Of a DNA stretch of 49,158 nucleotides, positions 43,255 through 49,158 are shown piece after piece (position 1 is the stretch's first letter; each line of letters begins with the position of its first letter). A model generated the notes under the pieces. That model worked only from the letters and a program-made list of their open reading frames with translations. It did not search any database and was not told the origin of the DNA. Source of the stretch: Defluviitaleaceae bacterium. Lineage in GTDB: Bacteria > Bacillota > Clostridia > Lachnospirales > WQUN01. The stretch covers positions 1-49,158 of the forward strand of contig WQRQ01000007.1 of the NCBI GenBank assembly GCA_009786685.1. Reading direction: 5' to 3'. Made by a program: the position numbers and the translations under genes.

Positions 43255-44712
43255 TTATCCGTTTATGACCTTCTTATACATATTAACGTACTCGTTGGCG
43301 GCTTTTTGCCATGAGTATTCGCCGTTCATGGCGTTTTTGACCAAGGTGTCCCAGTGGGGGGAGTGATAGGTTTCGTTGGCTTGGCGGATGGCCCACATTA
43401 GGCCGCTGGCTACACAGTCTTCGAATAGAAAGCCGTTGCCTTGGCCTGTCTCCGGGTTAAAGTGGGAGACGGTGTCTGCGAGGCCGCCTGTTTTGCGTAC
43501 AAGCGGAATCGTGCCGTAGCGCATGGCAAACAGTTGCCCGAGACCGCAAGGCTCGTAAACCGACGGCATCATAAATATATCGGAGGCAGCGTAGATTTTT
43601 TGTGCGAGGTCGGCGTTAAATTTTAGGTTGGCACTTACTTTGTTGGGGTAACGCCATGCGTAGTGCTTAAACATGTTTTCGTAGCGGCTTTCGCCTGTAC
43701 CCAGGATTACAAGCTGTACATCCATGCTTAGGAGTTCGTCCATTATAATGGACAGGATGTCCAAGCCTTTTTGTTCTACGAGGCGCGTTATCATGCTGAA
43801 CATCGGCATTTTGCCTGCCGGGAGACCTAGTTCTTCTTGTAGGCGGTATTTGTTCATGCGTTTGTTTTCCGGTGAGTCGGCGTTAAAGTTTACGAAGATA
43901 CGCTTGTCGGTTTCTGGATTGTTGGTTTCTATGTCTATGCCGTTTGTTATGCCGTAGATTTGGCCTGTGGCGGCGCGTTGGCGCAAAAGACCGTCCATTC
44001 CGTAGCCGTATGAAGGGGTTTGGATTTCGTGGGCGTAGGTTTCGCTTACTGTGGTGACGGCGTCGGCGTGCATTATGCCCGCCTTCAGATAGCTGATATT
44101 GCCGTAGAACTCGAGGTCGCCGCCTGTGTAGTAGCCGTCGTTTAGCCCAACCGACCATAGGATGTCGCGCCCAAATACACCCTGATAGTGCAGGTTATGG
44201 ATGGTAAACAGGCTCTTCATATCCTTGTAATAGGTAAAGCCCTTGTAGATATCGCGCAAATACGTGGGGCCGAGGCCTGTGTGCCAATCATTAAAATGCA
44301 CAATGTCCGCCTCGAAGTTGATACGGCTTAACATCTCAATCGTGGCTTTTGTAAAGAAGGCAAACCTCTCAAAGTCGTCGCCGTAGCCATAGTAGCTGTC
44401 GCGGCCGAAATAAAAATCGTTTTCAATCAAATAAACCGAATCACCGTCGCCATGCGCGTCAATAGCATAAATGGCCGCATCCTGCGACCGCCATGACAAA
44501 TGGACGGTAAATTCGGAAATCTTTTTTGCGTCATCTAATAAATTAACGGGAATCGTATGATACTTGGGAAGCGCGACGCGCATATCTACGCCAATGTCAC
44601 GCAGTGCCTTTGGTAAAGAGCCGGCAACGTCACCAAGCCCGCCGGATTTTGAATATGGATTAACCTCGGTAGAAACAAGCAAAACCTTCAAAGACTTCTT
44701 ATCTATCGGCAT
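43255..44712 (-). CDS. glgA: Glycogen synthase GlgA
   Basis: 485 residues from ATG 44712, 10 nt after AGGAG; a GTG three codons upstream is too close to that site. GT5 family landmarks: N-terminal KSGGLGDVAGSLPKALRDIG with the ADP-glucose loop, HFNDWHTGL, TIHNLHYQGVFG, and C-terminal PSVYEPCGLGQLFAMRYGTI-PLVRKTGGLADTV. It adds glucose from ADP-glucose to glycogen. No other glg gene is in the window. It is monocistronic with a GC-rich repeat in its leader. Confidence 0.97.
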   Translation of the reverse strand: MPIDKKSLKVLLVSTEVNPYSKSGGLGDVAGSLPKALRDIGVDMRVALPKYHTIPVNLLDDAKKISEFTVHLSWRSQDAAIYAIDAHGDGDSVYLIENDFYFGRDSYYGYGDDFERFAFFTKATIEMLSRINFEADIVHFNDWHTGLGPTYLRDIYKGFTYYKDMKSLFTIHNLHYQGVFGRDILWSVGLNDGYYTGGDLEFYGNISYLKAGIMHADAVTTVSETYAHEIQTPSYGYGMDGLLRQRAATGQIYGITNGIDIETNNPETDKRIFVNFNADSPENKRMNKYRLQEELGLPAGKMPMFSMITRLVEQKGLDILSIIMDELLSMDVQLVILGTGESRYENMFKHYAWRYPNKVSANLKFNADLAQKIYAASDIFMMPSVYEPCGLGQLFAMRYGTIPLVRKTGGLADTVSHFNPETGQGNGFLFEDCVASGLMWAIRQANETYHSPHWDTLVKNAMNGEYSWQKAANEYVNMYKKVING

Positions 44713-44734
44713 TACGCTCACTCTCCTATTGAAG

Positions 44735-44866
44735 TAGGGGCGCGTCCCCTACGACCCCGCCGCCGGGTCGAGCGTACTTCGCTCGACATCGCATTACGCT
44801 TCCTCGACTGTCGCGCAAGGCGTGACATTGCTCCGGGGGGCGCGCTTTGCGCGGCTTTTGTTCAGT
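44735..44866. repeat. GC-rich intergenic hairpin element, copy B
   Basis: Contains GTAGGGGCGCGTCCCCTAC, GTCGAGCGTACTTCGCTCGAC and a closing GCGCGCTTTGCGC hairpin. Same plan as copy A (20745-20835), sharing CGCTTCCTC and the run of six G before the last hairpin. It lies in the 5' leader region of glgA. Confidence 0.6.
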
Positions 44867-44982
44867 ATGAAGATTATACCATGTGTAATGGAATTGTAAA
44901 GAAGATTATCCGCAAAATCCTCACCGGCCCAGTGTATATGCGGGTTGGAAAGCTTTTGGCCAAAAAAACAAATGAAAATAGG

Positions 44983-45010
44983 TTGACATTATTTTAGACA
45001 GATGTATAAT
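44983..45010 (+). promoter_or_regulatory. Promoter of the blaI/blaR1 operon
   Basis: TTGACA (44983-44988) and TATAAT (45005-45010), spacer 16 nt, directly upstream of the BlaI-like gene and overlapped by its presumed operator. Confidence 0.85.
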
Positions 45011-45031
45011 ACAAATATAGGCAATTGTCTA
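44994..45031. promoter_or_regulatory. Two BlaI-type operator dyads
   Basis: TTAGACAGATGTATAA (44994-45009) overlaps the -10 and follows the TAxACA-N2-TGTxTA plan. TAGGCAATTGTCTA (45018-45031) follows just after the expected start. BlaI/MecI bind such dyads as dimers and repress their own operon. Confidence 0.65.
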
Positions 45032-45056
45032 ATGTGCTTCGAAAGGGGATTTTGCT

Positions 45057-45434
45057 GTGGAAAAGATGAAAAAACTGCCGGACGCGGAGTTTGATATTAT
45101 GAACGTTGTTTGGGCAAATAAGCCGCCTGTGACGGCAAATATAATTATGCGGCAGCATGGCGATGGGGAGGGCTGGAAGGTGCAGACCGCGATTTCTCTT
45201 TTGCTGCGGCTTGTGGAGCGGGGGTTTTTGCGTACGGAGAAGAACGGCAAGGAGCGTATTTACTTCCCTGTGGTGGACAAAGAAGATTATTTGCGGTTTG
45301 AAACGGGGAATTTTTTGAAGCAGTTTCATAAAAATTCGTTTTTGAATTTGGCTACGGCTATGTATAACGATGAGGCGTTAACAGACGAGGATATCGACGG
45401 ACTGCGTAAATTGTTAAACGGACGGAGGGATTAG
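45057..45434 (+). CDS. BlaI/MecI-family transcriptional repressor
   Basis: 125 residues from GTG 45057, 8 nt after GGGG. The winged-helix head (LPDAEFDIMNVVWANKPPVT then VQTAISLLLRLVERGFLRTE) is typical, and the C-terminal dimer helix follows. The N-terminal half matches BlaI; the cleavage site for BlaR1 lies near residues ~95-105 but cannot be fixed by eye. It represses itself and blaR1 through the dyads just upstream. The next gene starts 1 nt after its stop. Confidence 0.93.
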   Translation: MEKMKKLPDAEFDIMNVVWANKPPVTANIIMRQHGDGEGWKVQTAISLLLRLVERGFLRTEKNGKERIYFPVVDKEDYLRFETGNFLKQFHKNSFLNLATAMYNDEALTDEDIDGLRKLLNGRRD

Positions 45435-45435
45435 T

Positions 45436-47268
45436 GTGCAGACATTTATTGTTACTTTGATAATTTGCTCGGTTACTATGTCGGTACTCGCGCTTTTGTA
45501 TATGGTGAGTGCGCCTTTTTTGGCGGGGAGGTATTCCGAAAAGGGGCGGTACTATGTTTGGCTGATTATTTTGCTTGGGTTGATAATCCCGTTTAGGCCG
45601 CAGTTTGTTGACGCGCCTTTTAGTGTGCCGATGGAGGTTGTTGCGCCGTTGCCTATTGTTGGGGGAAGTGGCGAAGTGGTGGGGCAGTTTGCGCCGCAGG
45701 TGTCGCAAGTGACGCAAATAACGCCCTCTGAAAATTTGGCTGCTTATGTACCGTTTAGTCTTGCTTGGGCTTGGTGGCAGGTTGCGTTTTTGGTGTGGCT
45801 GGTGGGGGTTGTTGTTTTTATTCTTGTTCATGCTGTTATGCATTATCGCTTTGCTGCGACGGTGCGGCGTTGGAGCGTGGATGTTACGGATGAGCGGGTT
45901 TTATCTTTGCTGGAGCAGGTCAAAAAGGAAATGGGAATTACGCGGTCGCTTCCTGTTTATTTGTGTGAGTTTGTGGGTAGCCCCATGATGATTGGGGTTT
46001 TTAGGCCGCGGATTCTTTTGCCTACGGTTAATATTGCGGAGGATGAGCTTGCTTTTATTCTTAAACATGAGCTTGTGCATTATCGTCGGTACGACCTTTT
46101 GTATAAATATTTGGTGTTGGCGGCCACGGCATTGCATTGGTTTAATCCCGTTGTTTATTTGATTGCAAAAGAAATAGGCGTACTCTGCGAGACATCATGC
46201 GACGCCGAGGTTTTGCAAAGCGCGGATATGGACACGAGGCGGTGTTACGGTGAGACAATAATCGGCGTGGTGCAGTATAAGTCTAAAATGAAGACGGCGT
46301 TGTCAACGCATTTTTATGGAGGTAAAAACGGTATGAATAAACGTATTTTGTCCATCATGGACACTCGAAGAAAGAAAATAGGCGCGATACTTGCTTGTGT
46401 AATTTTGGTTTCTGTGGTGGCTGTGGGCGGCCTGTTTGCGGTGCAGGCCGGTGATACGGAGCCTAGAATGCCCGACGAAGAACGCCGCCTTAGGGACATA
46501 CTTGAAATGGAAGCCGAAATAGAACAACAACTTGTGGAAGTAGACGGCGTAGCCTTCGCAGATGTAAGCCTTGCCATCCCCAACTCGCTTCGCGAAGACG
46601 CGCCTCTTCCTGCGGCGGCGGTGGTGATAATGGTAGAGCAGGATTTTTCGCTTGCGCAGGGGTATCATCTTGCTATGATTGTGGCGCGGAACGTCAGTCG
46701 TCTTGAAGTAGAACACGTAACTATAGTTGACCAGCTTATGCGTACGGTTTTTCCCGCCGAAGAAGAAAGCGAAATTGTCCGAGACGAATGGAGCGAGTGG
46801 CTCGAATGGTTTAATTCATTGCCGCCAGAATTGCAACCGTATGTTAGTCTTCGTCCGCCGCAGGAAATTCTTAATGCGCCGCGAGACAGTATCCATGCCG
46901 TCGGAGACCCCTACATCGTAAATATAGAAAACGGTCGCGTAATCAGAATGGGAGAAGGCAGCCCCGGCGAATTGAATTTGCTCGGAAATATTACGTATCA
47001 TATGGAATTTGAGCTAAATAAACGCAATACCCCGGAAAATCCCGATATCACTGTAATAATCAATGACGAGCATCAACTACAGGGAACGCTAACATCGGGT
47101 ACGCGGCGACCAACAGGCAACGGAAACCGGTACAGTGTCGAATTTGAATTTTTCGCGGAAGCTCCGATTACAAGGATTGACCTTATCGTGGATGATGTGC
47201 GCAATATACATGTGGCCGGGATGGGTATTACTATTTTCCCTGTGGAGCATTTGTCGTACTTTAGGTAA
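45436..47268 (+). CDS. BlaR1-like M56 membrane metallopeptidase with an unusual sensor tail
   Basis: 610 residues from GTG 45436 behind GGAGGG. N-terminal membrane helices (VTLIICSVTMSVLALLYMVS; AWWQVAFLVWLVGVVVFIL) flank a cytoplasmic loop, then the M56 zinc motif HELVH (His211, Glu212, His215) with a second Glu further on, and a membrane helix ILACVILVSVVAVGGLFAV near 315-335. BlaR1 normally ends in a penicillin-binding domain with S-x-x-K; this one has ~270 residues without it, including an acidic first part and a beta-rich end. It may sense something other than beta-lactams and then cleave BlaI. Confidence 0.88.
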   Translation: MQTFIVTLIICSVTMSVLALLYMVSAPFLAGRYSEKGRYYVWLIILLGLIIPFRPQFVDAPFSVPMEVVAPLPIVGGSGEVVGQFAPQVSQVTQITPSENLAAYVPFSLAWAWWQVAFLVWLVGVVVFILVHAVMHYRFAATVRRWSVDVTDERVLSLLEQVKKEMGITRSLPVYLCEFVGSPMMIGVFRPRILLPTVNIAEDELAFILKHELVHYRRYDLLYKYLVLAATALHWFNPVVYLIAKEIGVLCETSCDAEVLQSADMDTRRCYGETIIGVVQYKSKMKTALSTHFYGGKNGMNKRILSIMDTRRKKIGAILACVILVSVVAVGGLFAVQAGDTEPRMPDEERRLRDILEMEAEIEQQLVEVDGVAFADVSLAIPNSLREDAPLPAAAVVIMVEQDFSLAQGYHLAMIVARNVSRLEVEHVTIVDQLMRTVFPAEEESEIVRDEWSEWLEWFNSLPPELQPYVSLRPPQEILNAPRDSIHAVGDPYIVNIENGRVIRMGEGSPGELNLLGNITYHMEFELNKRNTPENPDITVIINDEHQLQGTLTSGTRRPTGNGNRYSVEFEFFAEAPITRIDLIVDDVRNIHVAGMGITIFPVEHLSYFR

Positions 47269-47318
47269 AAGTTGACGCGGTATATATTTGGGTATATGCT
47301 TTGCGCGAGGTGATTATT

Positions 47319-47555
47319 ATGCTTTCTACCGCAAAGCTTTTTACAAACGGCAAAAGCCAAGCCGTTCGCTTGCCCAAGGAATACCGTTTTTCCGGAAACG
47401 AAGTAGGGATAGCCCGTGTTGGTGAAATGATTGTTCTTTATCCGCAGGATAGTGCGTGGAGGATTTTTGATACAAGCGAGCCGGTTACGGATGATTTTTG
47501 TGAGGCCATCATGGAATCACGGCAAGGCGCGACGGAGCAGAAGGCTTTGCTATGA
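47319..47555 (+). CDS. vapB: VapB/AbrB-family antitoxin
   Basis: 78 residues from ATG 47319 behind GAGGTG; the frame is open 6 codons further. MLSTAKLFTNGKSQAVRLPK then EYRFSGNEVGIARVGEMIVL is a SpoVT-AbrB swapped-hairpin DNA-binding domain of the VapB/VagC type (K-S-Q-A-V-R-L-P). The C-terminal tail would bind and block VapC. The toxin gene overlaps its last 4 nt. Confidence 0.92.
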   Translation: MLSTAKLFTNGKSQAVRLPKEYRFSGNEVGIARVGEMIVLYPQDSAWRIFDTSEPVTDDFCEAIMESRQGATEQKALL

Positions 47556-47941
47556 AATATATGCTTGACACAAACACTTGTATCTTCATTATGAAAAAAA
47601 CGCAAACGGTGGTTGAGCAGTTTAGATTATTTCAAAGCAGCGGGGTTGCGATATCTTCCATTACACTTGCAGAGCTTGAGTTTGGTGTCGCCAAAAGCAA
47701 GGCCCACGAACGTAACCGAAACACTTTGCTTGCGTTTTCTACACTCGTGAGCATACTTCCGTTTGATACTGCGGCTTCGGCAGAATACGGCTACATCCGT
47801 GCCGACCTTGAAAAAATGGGGACGCCGATAGGCGTGCTGGATACGCTGATTGCCGCTCACGCAAAATCTTTGGGGCTGATGCTGGTTACAAATAATACCC
47901 GTCGCGTGGATGGGTTAATGGTGGAGGACTGGTTATTATGA
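47552..47941 (+). CDS. vapC: VapC toxin, PIN-domain endoribonuclease
   Basis: 129 residues. PIN residues: Asp6 (MLDTNTCIF), Glu41/Glu43 (LAELEFGVA), Asp97 (VLDTLIAAHA) and the TNNTRR turn. Family members cut tRNA or rRNA with Mg2+. It overlaps vapB by 4 nt (ATGA). Its last codons also contain the pyrE start, so toxin translation may be coupled to pyrE. Confidence 0.93.
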   Translation: MKYMLDTNTCIFIMKKTQTVVEQFRLFQSSGVAISSITLAELEFGVAKSKAHERNRNTLLAFSTLVSILPFDTAASAEYGYIRADLEKMGTPIGVLDTLIAAHAKSLGLMLVTNNTRRVDGLMVEDWLL

Positions 47942-48618
47942 AAATCTCAAGCTACAAAGCAAATCTGATTGAGCTAATGGCAACAAGCGGCGTTTTAATG
48001 TTTGGCGATTTTACAACAAAGAGCGGCAGGCAATCGCCGTATTTTGTTAATACGGGCAATTACAATACAGGGGCGCAGGCCGAAAAGGTGAGCGAATACT
48101 ACGCAGCTTTGATTAACGAAAAATTAATCGGTAGCTTTGATGTGCTTTTTGGGCCTGCATACAAGGGGATTCCGCTTTGTACCTTGACGGCGGCTGCGTT
48201 GTTTCGGTTGTATGGCGTTGATGTTGGCTATTGTTTCAACCGCAAAGAAGCCAAAACCCACGGCGACGGCGGAATGTTTGTAGGCTGTCGCCCAAAGGAC
48301 GGCGATAGATTTTTGATAATCGAAGATGTGATTTCTGCGGGGACATCCGTTAGAGAAGTCCATCCGCTGATAAAATCAACGGCAAATGTCAACATTACCG
48401 ACATGGTAATCTCCGTTGACCGCATGGAAAAAGGCTACAACGGCCTAACCGCCTCCCAAGAAATGAAACAGGAATTTGGAATAACCGTACACCCGATAGT
48501 CACAGTCACCGACATCATGGACTATCTCCATAATCGCAAAATCGAAGGCAAAATCTACATTGACGACAACATGCGCAAAAGAATGGAAGCCTATGTAAAG
48601 GAATACTGTACGATATGA
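47938..48618 (+). CDS. pyrE: Orotate phosphoribosyltransferase PyrE
   Basis: 226 residues. The PRPP-binding motif FLIIEDVISAGTSVREV is intact; the N-terminal SGRQSPYFVNTGNYNTG and loop PAYKGIPLCTLTA bind orotate and phosphate, and FNRKEAKTHGDGG is the flexible catalytic loop with Lys. It makes OMP from orotate and PRPP in pyrimidine synthesis. Its ATG overlaps the vapC stop by 4 nt, with GTGGAGG inside vapC as ribosome site, so it is translationally coupled to a toxin-antitoxin operon. No other pyr genes are nearby. Confidence 0.96.
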   Translation: MKISSYKANLIELMATSGVLMFGDFTTKSGRQSPYFVNTGNYNTGAQAEKVSEYYAALINEKLIGSFDVLFGPAYKGIPLCTLTAAALFRLYGVDVGYCFNRKEAKTHGDGGMFVGCRPKDGDRFLIIEDVISAGTSVREVHPLIKSTANVNITDMVISVDRMEKGYNGLTASQEMKQEFGITVHPIVTVTDIMDYLHNRKIEGKIYIDDNMRKRMEAYVKEYCTI

Positions 48619-48656
48619 AGCTATTATTTTCTTATTGCATTATCGTGCGAGCCTAA

Positions 48657-48839
48657 GGACGCGGTGGCGGTTTTGCCCTCCGTGGTGGTCGTCTATGCTT
48701 TATGTAGGTTGGCGGAGGGAATTCTTTCGGAGGATTTTCACGTACTGCCGGAGAAAGATTTCCCTCCGCTAACCGCGCATGATACCATAGTAGGCGTACG
48801 AGCCAAAAACTCCGCCAAGGCGAAACCGCTACCGCGTCC
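48657..48839. repeat. Long imperfect fold-back sequence between pyrE and the decarboxylase
   Basis: Two nested inverted repeats. The outer is GGACGCGGTGGCGGTTTTGCC (48657-48677) against GGCGAAACCGCTACCGCGTCC (48819-48839). The inner is GTTGGCGGAGGGAATTCTTTC (48708-48728) against GAAAGATTTCCCTCCGCTAAC (48753-48773), with weaker pairing between. A hairpin about 180 nt long could form in RNA or single-stranded DNA. No coding potential is convincing. Possibly a MITE or structured leader. Confidence 0.75.
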
Positions 48840-48879
48840 GCACCCCGGTAATTCCCAAAGAAGGAAGAAGGCTTACACC

Positions 48880-49158
48880 ATGCACAAAGAGATTTCGCGG
48901 TATCTGTCGCGGGATATTTACCCATTCCACATGCCGGGGCATAAACGCAACCCGGATTTTTTTCCGCCTAGTTTTTTGGCCAACGATTTGACCGAAATCC
49001 CCGGTATGGATGTGCTTTCTGCGCCCAAGGGGATTATACGGGAGTTTTTGGATAAGATTGCAAGGGGGTTTGGGGCGCGGGAGAGCTTTTTTCTTGTTAA
49101 CGGGGCTTCTGCGGGGATTGTGGCGGCTTTTTGTGCGGCGGGGGATGTTCCTGTTTTT
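48880..49158 (+). CDS. Orn/Lys/Arg decarboxylase-like protein, N-terminal part
   Basis: 93 codons run to the right edge, so the gene is incomplete. The start at 48880 follows AAGGAAGAAGG. It reads MHKEISRYLSRDIYPFHMPG then HKRN, with DLTEIPGMDVLSAPKGII and SFFLVNGASAGIVAAFC. HMPGHKRNP and the G-S/A-S-A-G loop are typical of fold-type-I PLP enzymes of the Orn/Lys/Arg decarboxylase group (SpeA/CadA-like). The PLP lysine is beyond the window, so activity and substrate cannot be judged. Confidence 0.85.
   Translation, partial: MHKEISRYLSRDIYPFHMPGHKRNPDFFPPSFLANDLTEIPGMDVLSAPKGIIREFLDKIARGFGARESFFLVNGASAGIVAAFCAAGDVPVF

Noticed and set aside
44994-45032. One large inverted repeat TTAGACA/TGTCTAA spanning 25 nt
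   Set aside because: Better explained as two adjacent BlaI-type dyads, each nearly symmetrical in itself.
48653-48925. 90-residue minus-strand frame across the fold-back region
   Set aside because: It is rich in Pro and Arg, runs through both hairpin arms and overlaps the decarboxylase start. It looks like a shadow of a structured sequence.

Overview
The window looks like the chromosome of an anaerobic, low-to-mid GC Firmicute, most likely a clostridium. This rests on strong AGGAGG-type ribosome binding sites, PTS sugar uptake with a PRD regulator, DUF1659/DUF2922-like small proteins, CotH/VTC/DUF4956 genes, a BlaI/BlaR1-type pair and several toxin-antitoxin modules. No rRNA, CRISPR array or prophage structural genes are seen. 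All family calls come from reading the sequence; no database was searched.

Layout. 1-2,170: a run of short, unrelated accessory genes (winged-helix-like, GNAT-like, GyrI-like), with a conserved ~50-nt hairpin repeat after each unit, ending at a truncated aminoglycoside phosphotransferase fragment. 2,519-8,301: GNAT acetyltransferase, hybrid sensor kinase, a frameshifted Rpn-family gene and typA/bipA. 8,303-20,118: a large PTS locus. A PRD regulator and a dedicated Enzyme I read leftward; IIA, IIB, IIC, two flavin/Fe-S enoate-reductase-like enzymes, two small orphan proteins, an HPr variant and a 6-phospho-beta-glucosidase read rightward from an 18-bp palindrome. 20,125-21,484: tRNA-Leu(CAG) and two tandem DUF1659/DUF2922-like pairs. 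21,551-28,378: a chemotaxis receptor, then the leftward run RNase Z, ECF sigma factor, LRR protein, zinc-finger anti-sigma factor and tsaD. 28,400-33,992: a PIN toxin with its antitoxin fused in frame to the end of a CotH gene, then VTC, DUF4956 and a CBM lipoprotein. 34,080-41,958: a membrane protein, trmL, then a resistance-like block (nucleotidyltransferase, UvrA-like ATPase, methyltransferase, MerR-GyrI regulator, zinc-ribbon protein). 41,986-43,215: a candidate type I toxin-antitoxin module next to an IS630 element. 43,255-49,158: glgA, blaI/blaR1, vapBC overlapping pyrE, a 180-nt fold-back sequence and the start of an Orn/Lys/Arg decarboxylase-like gene.

How the genes may work together. 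The PTS locus carries its own general proteins (EI and HPr), a permease, a glycosidase for the phosphorylated sugar and two reductases of the 2-enoate/2,4-dienoyl-CoA reductase family. The simplest inference is uptake of a beta-glucoside, release of its aglycone in the cytoplasm, and reduction of the aglycone. The HPr lacks the regulatory serine, so flux may escape HPr-kinase control. The second most notable item is the 42-kb module: a 47-residue cationic peptide gene, a consensus convergent promoter for an antisense RNA, and 25 of 27 complementary positions between the 5' and 3' parts of the predicted toxin mRNA.
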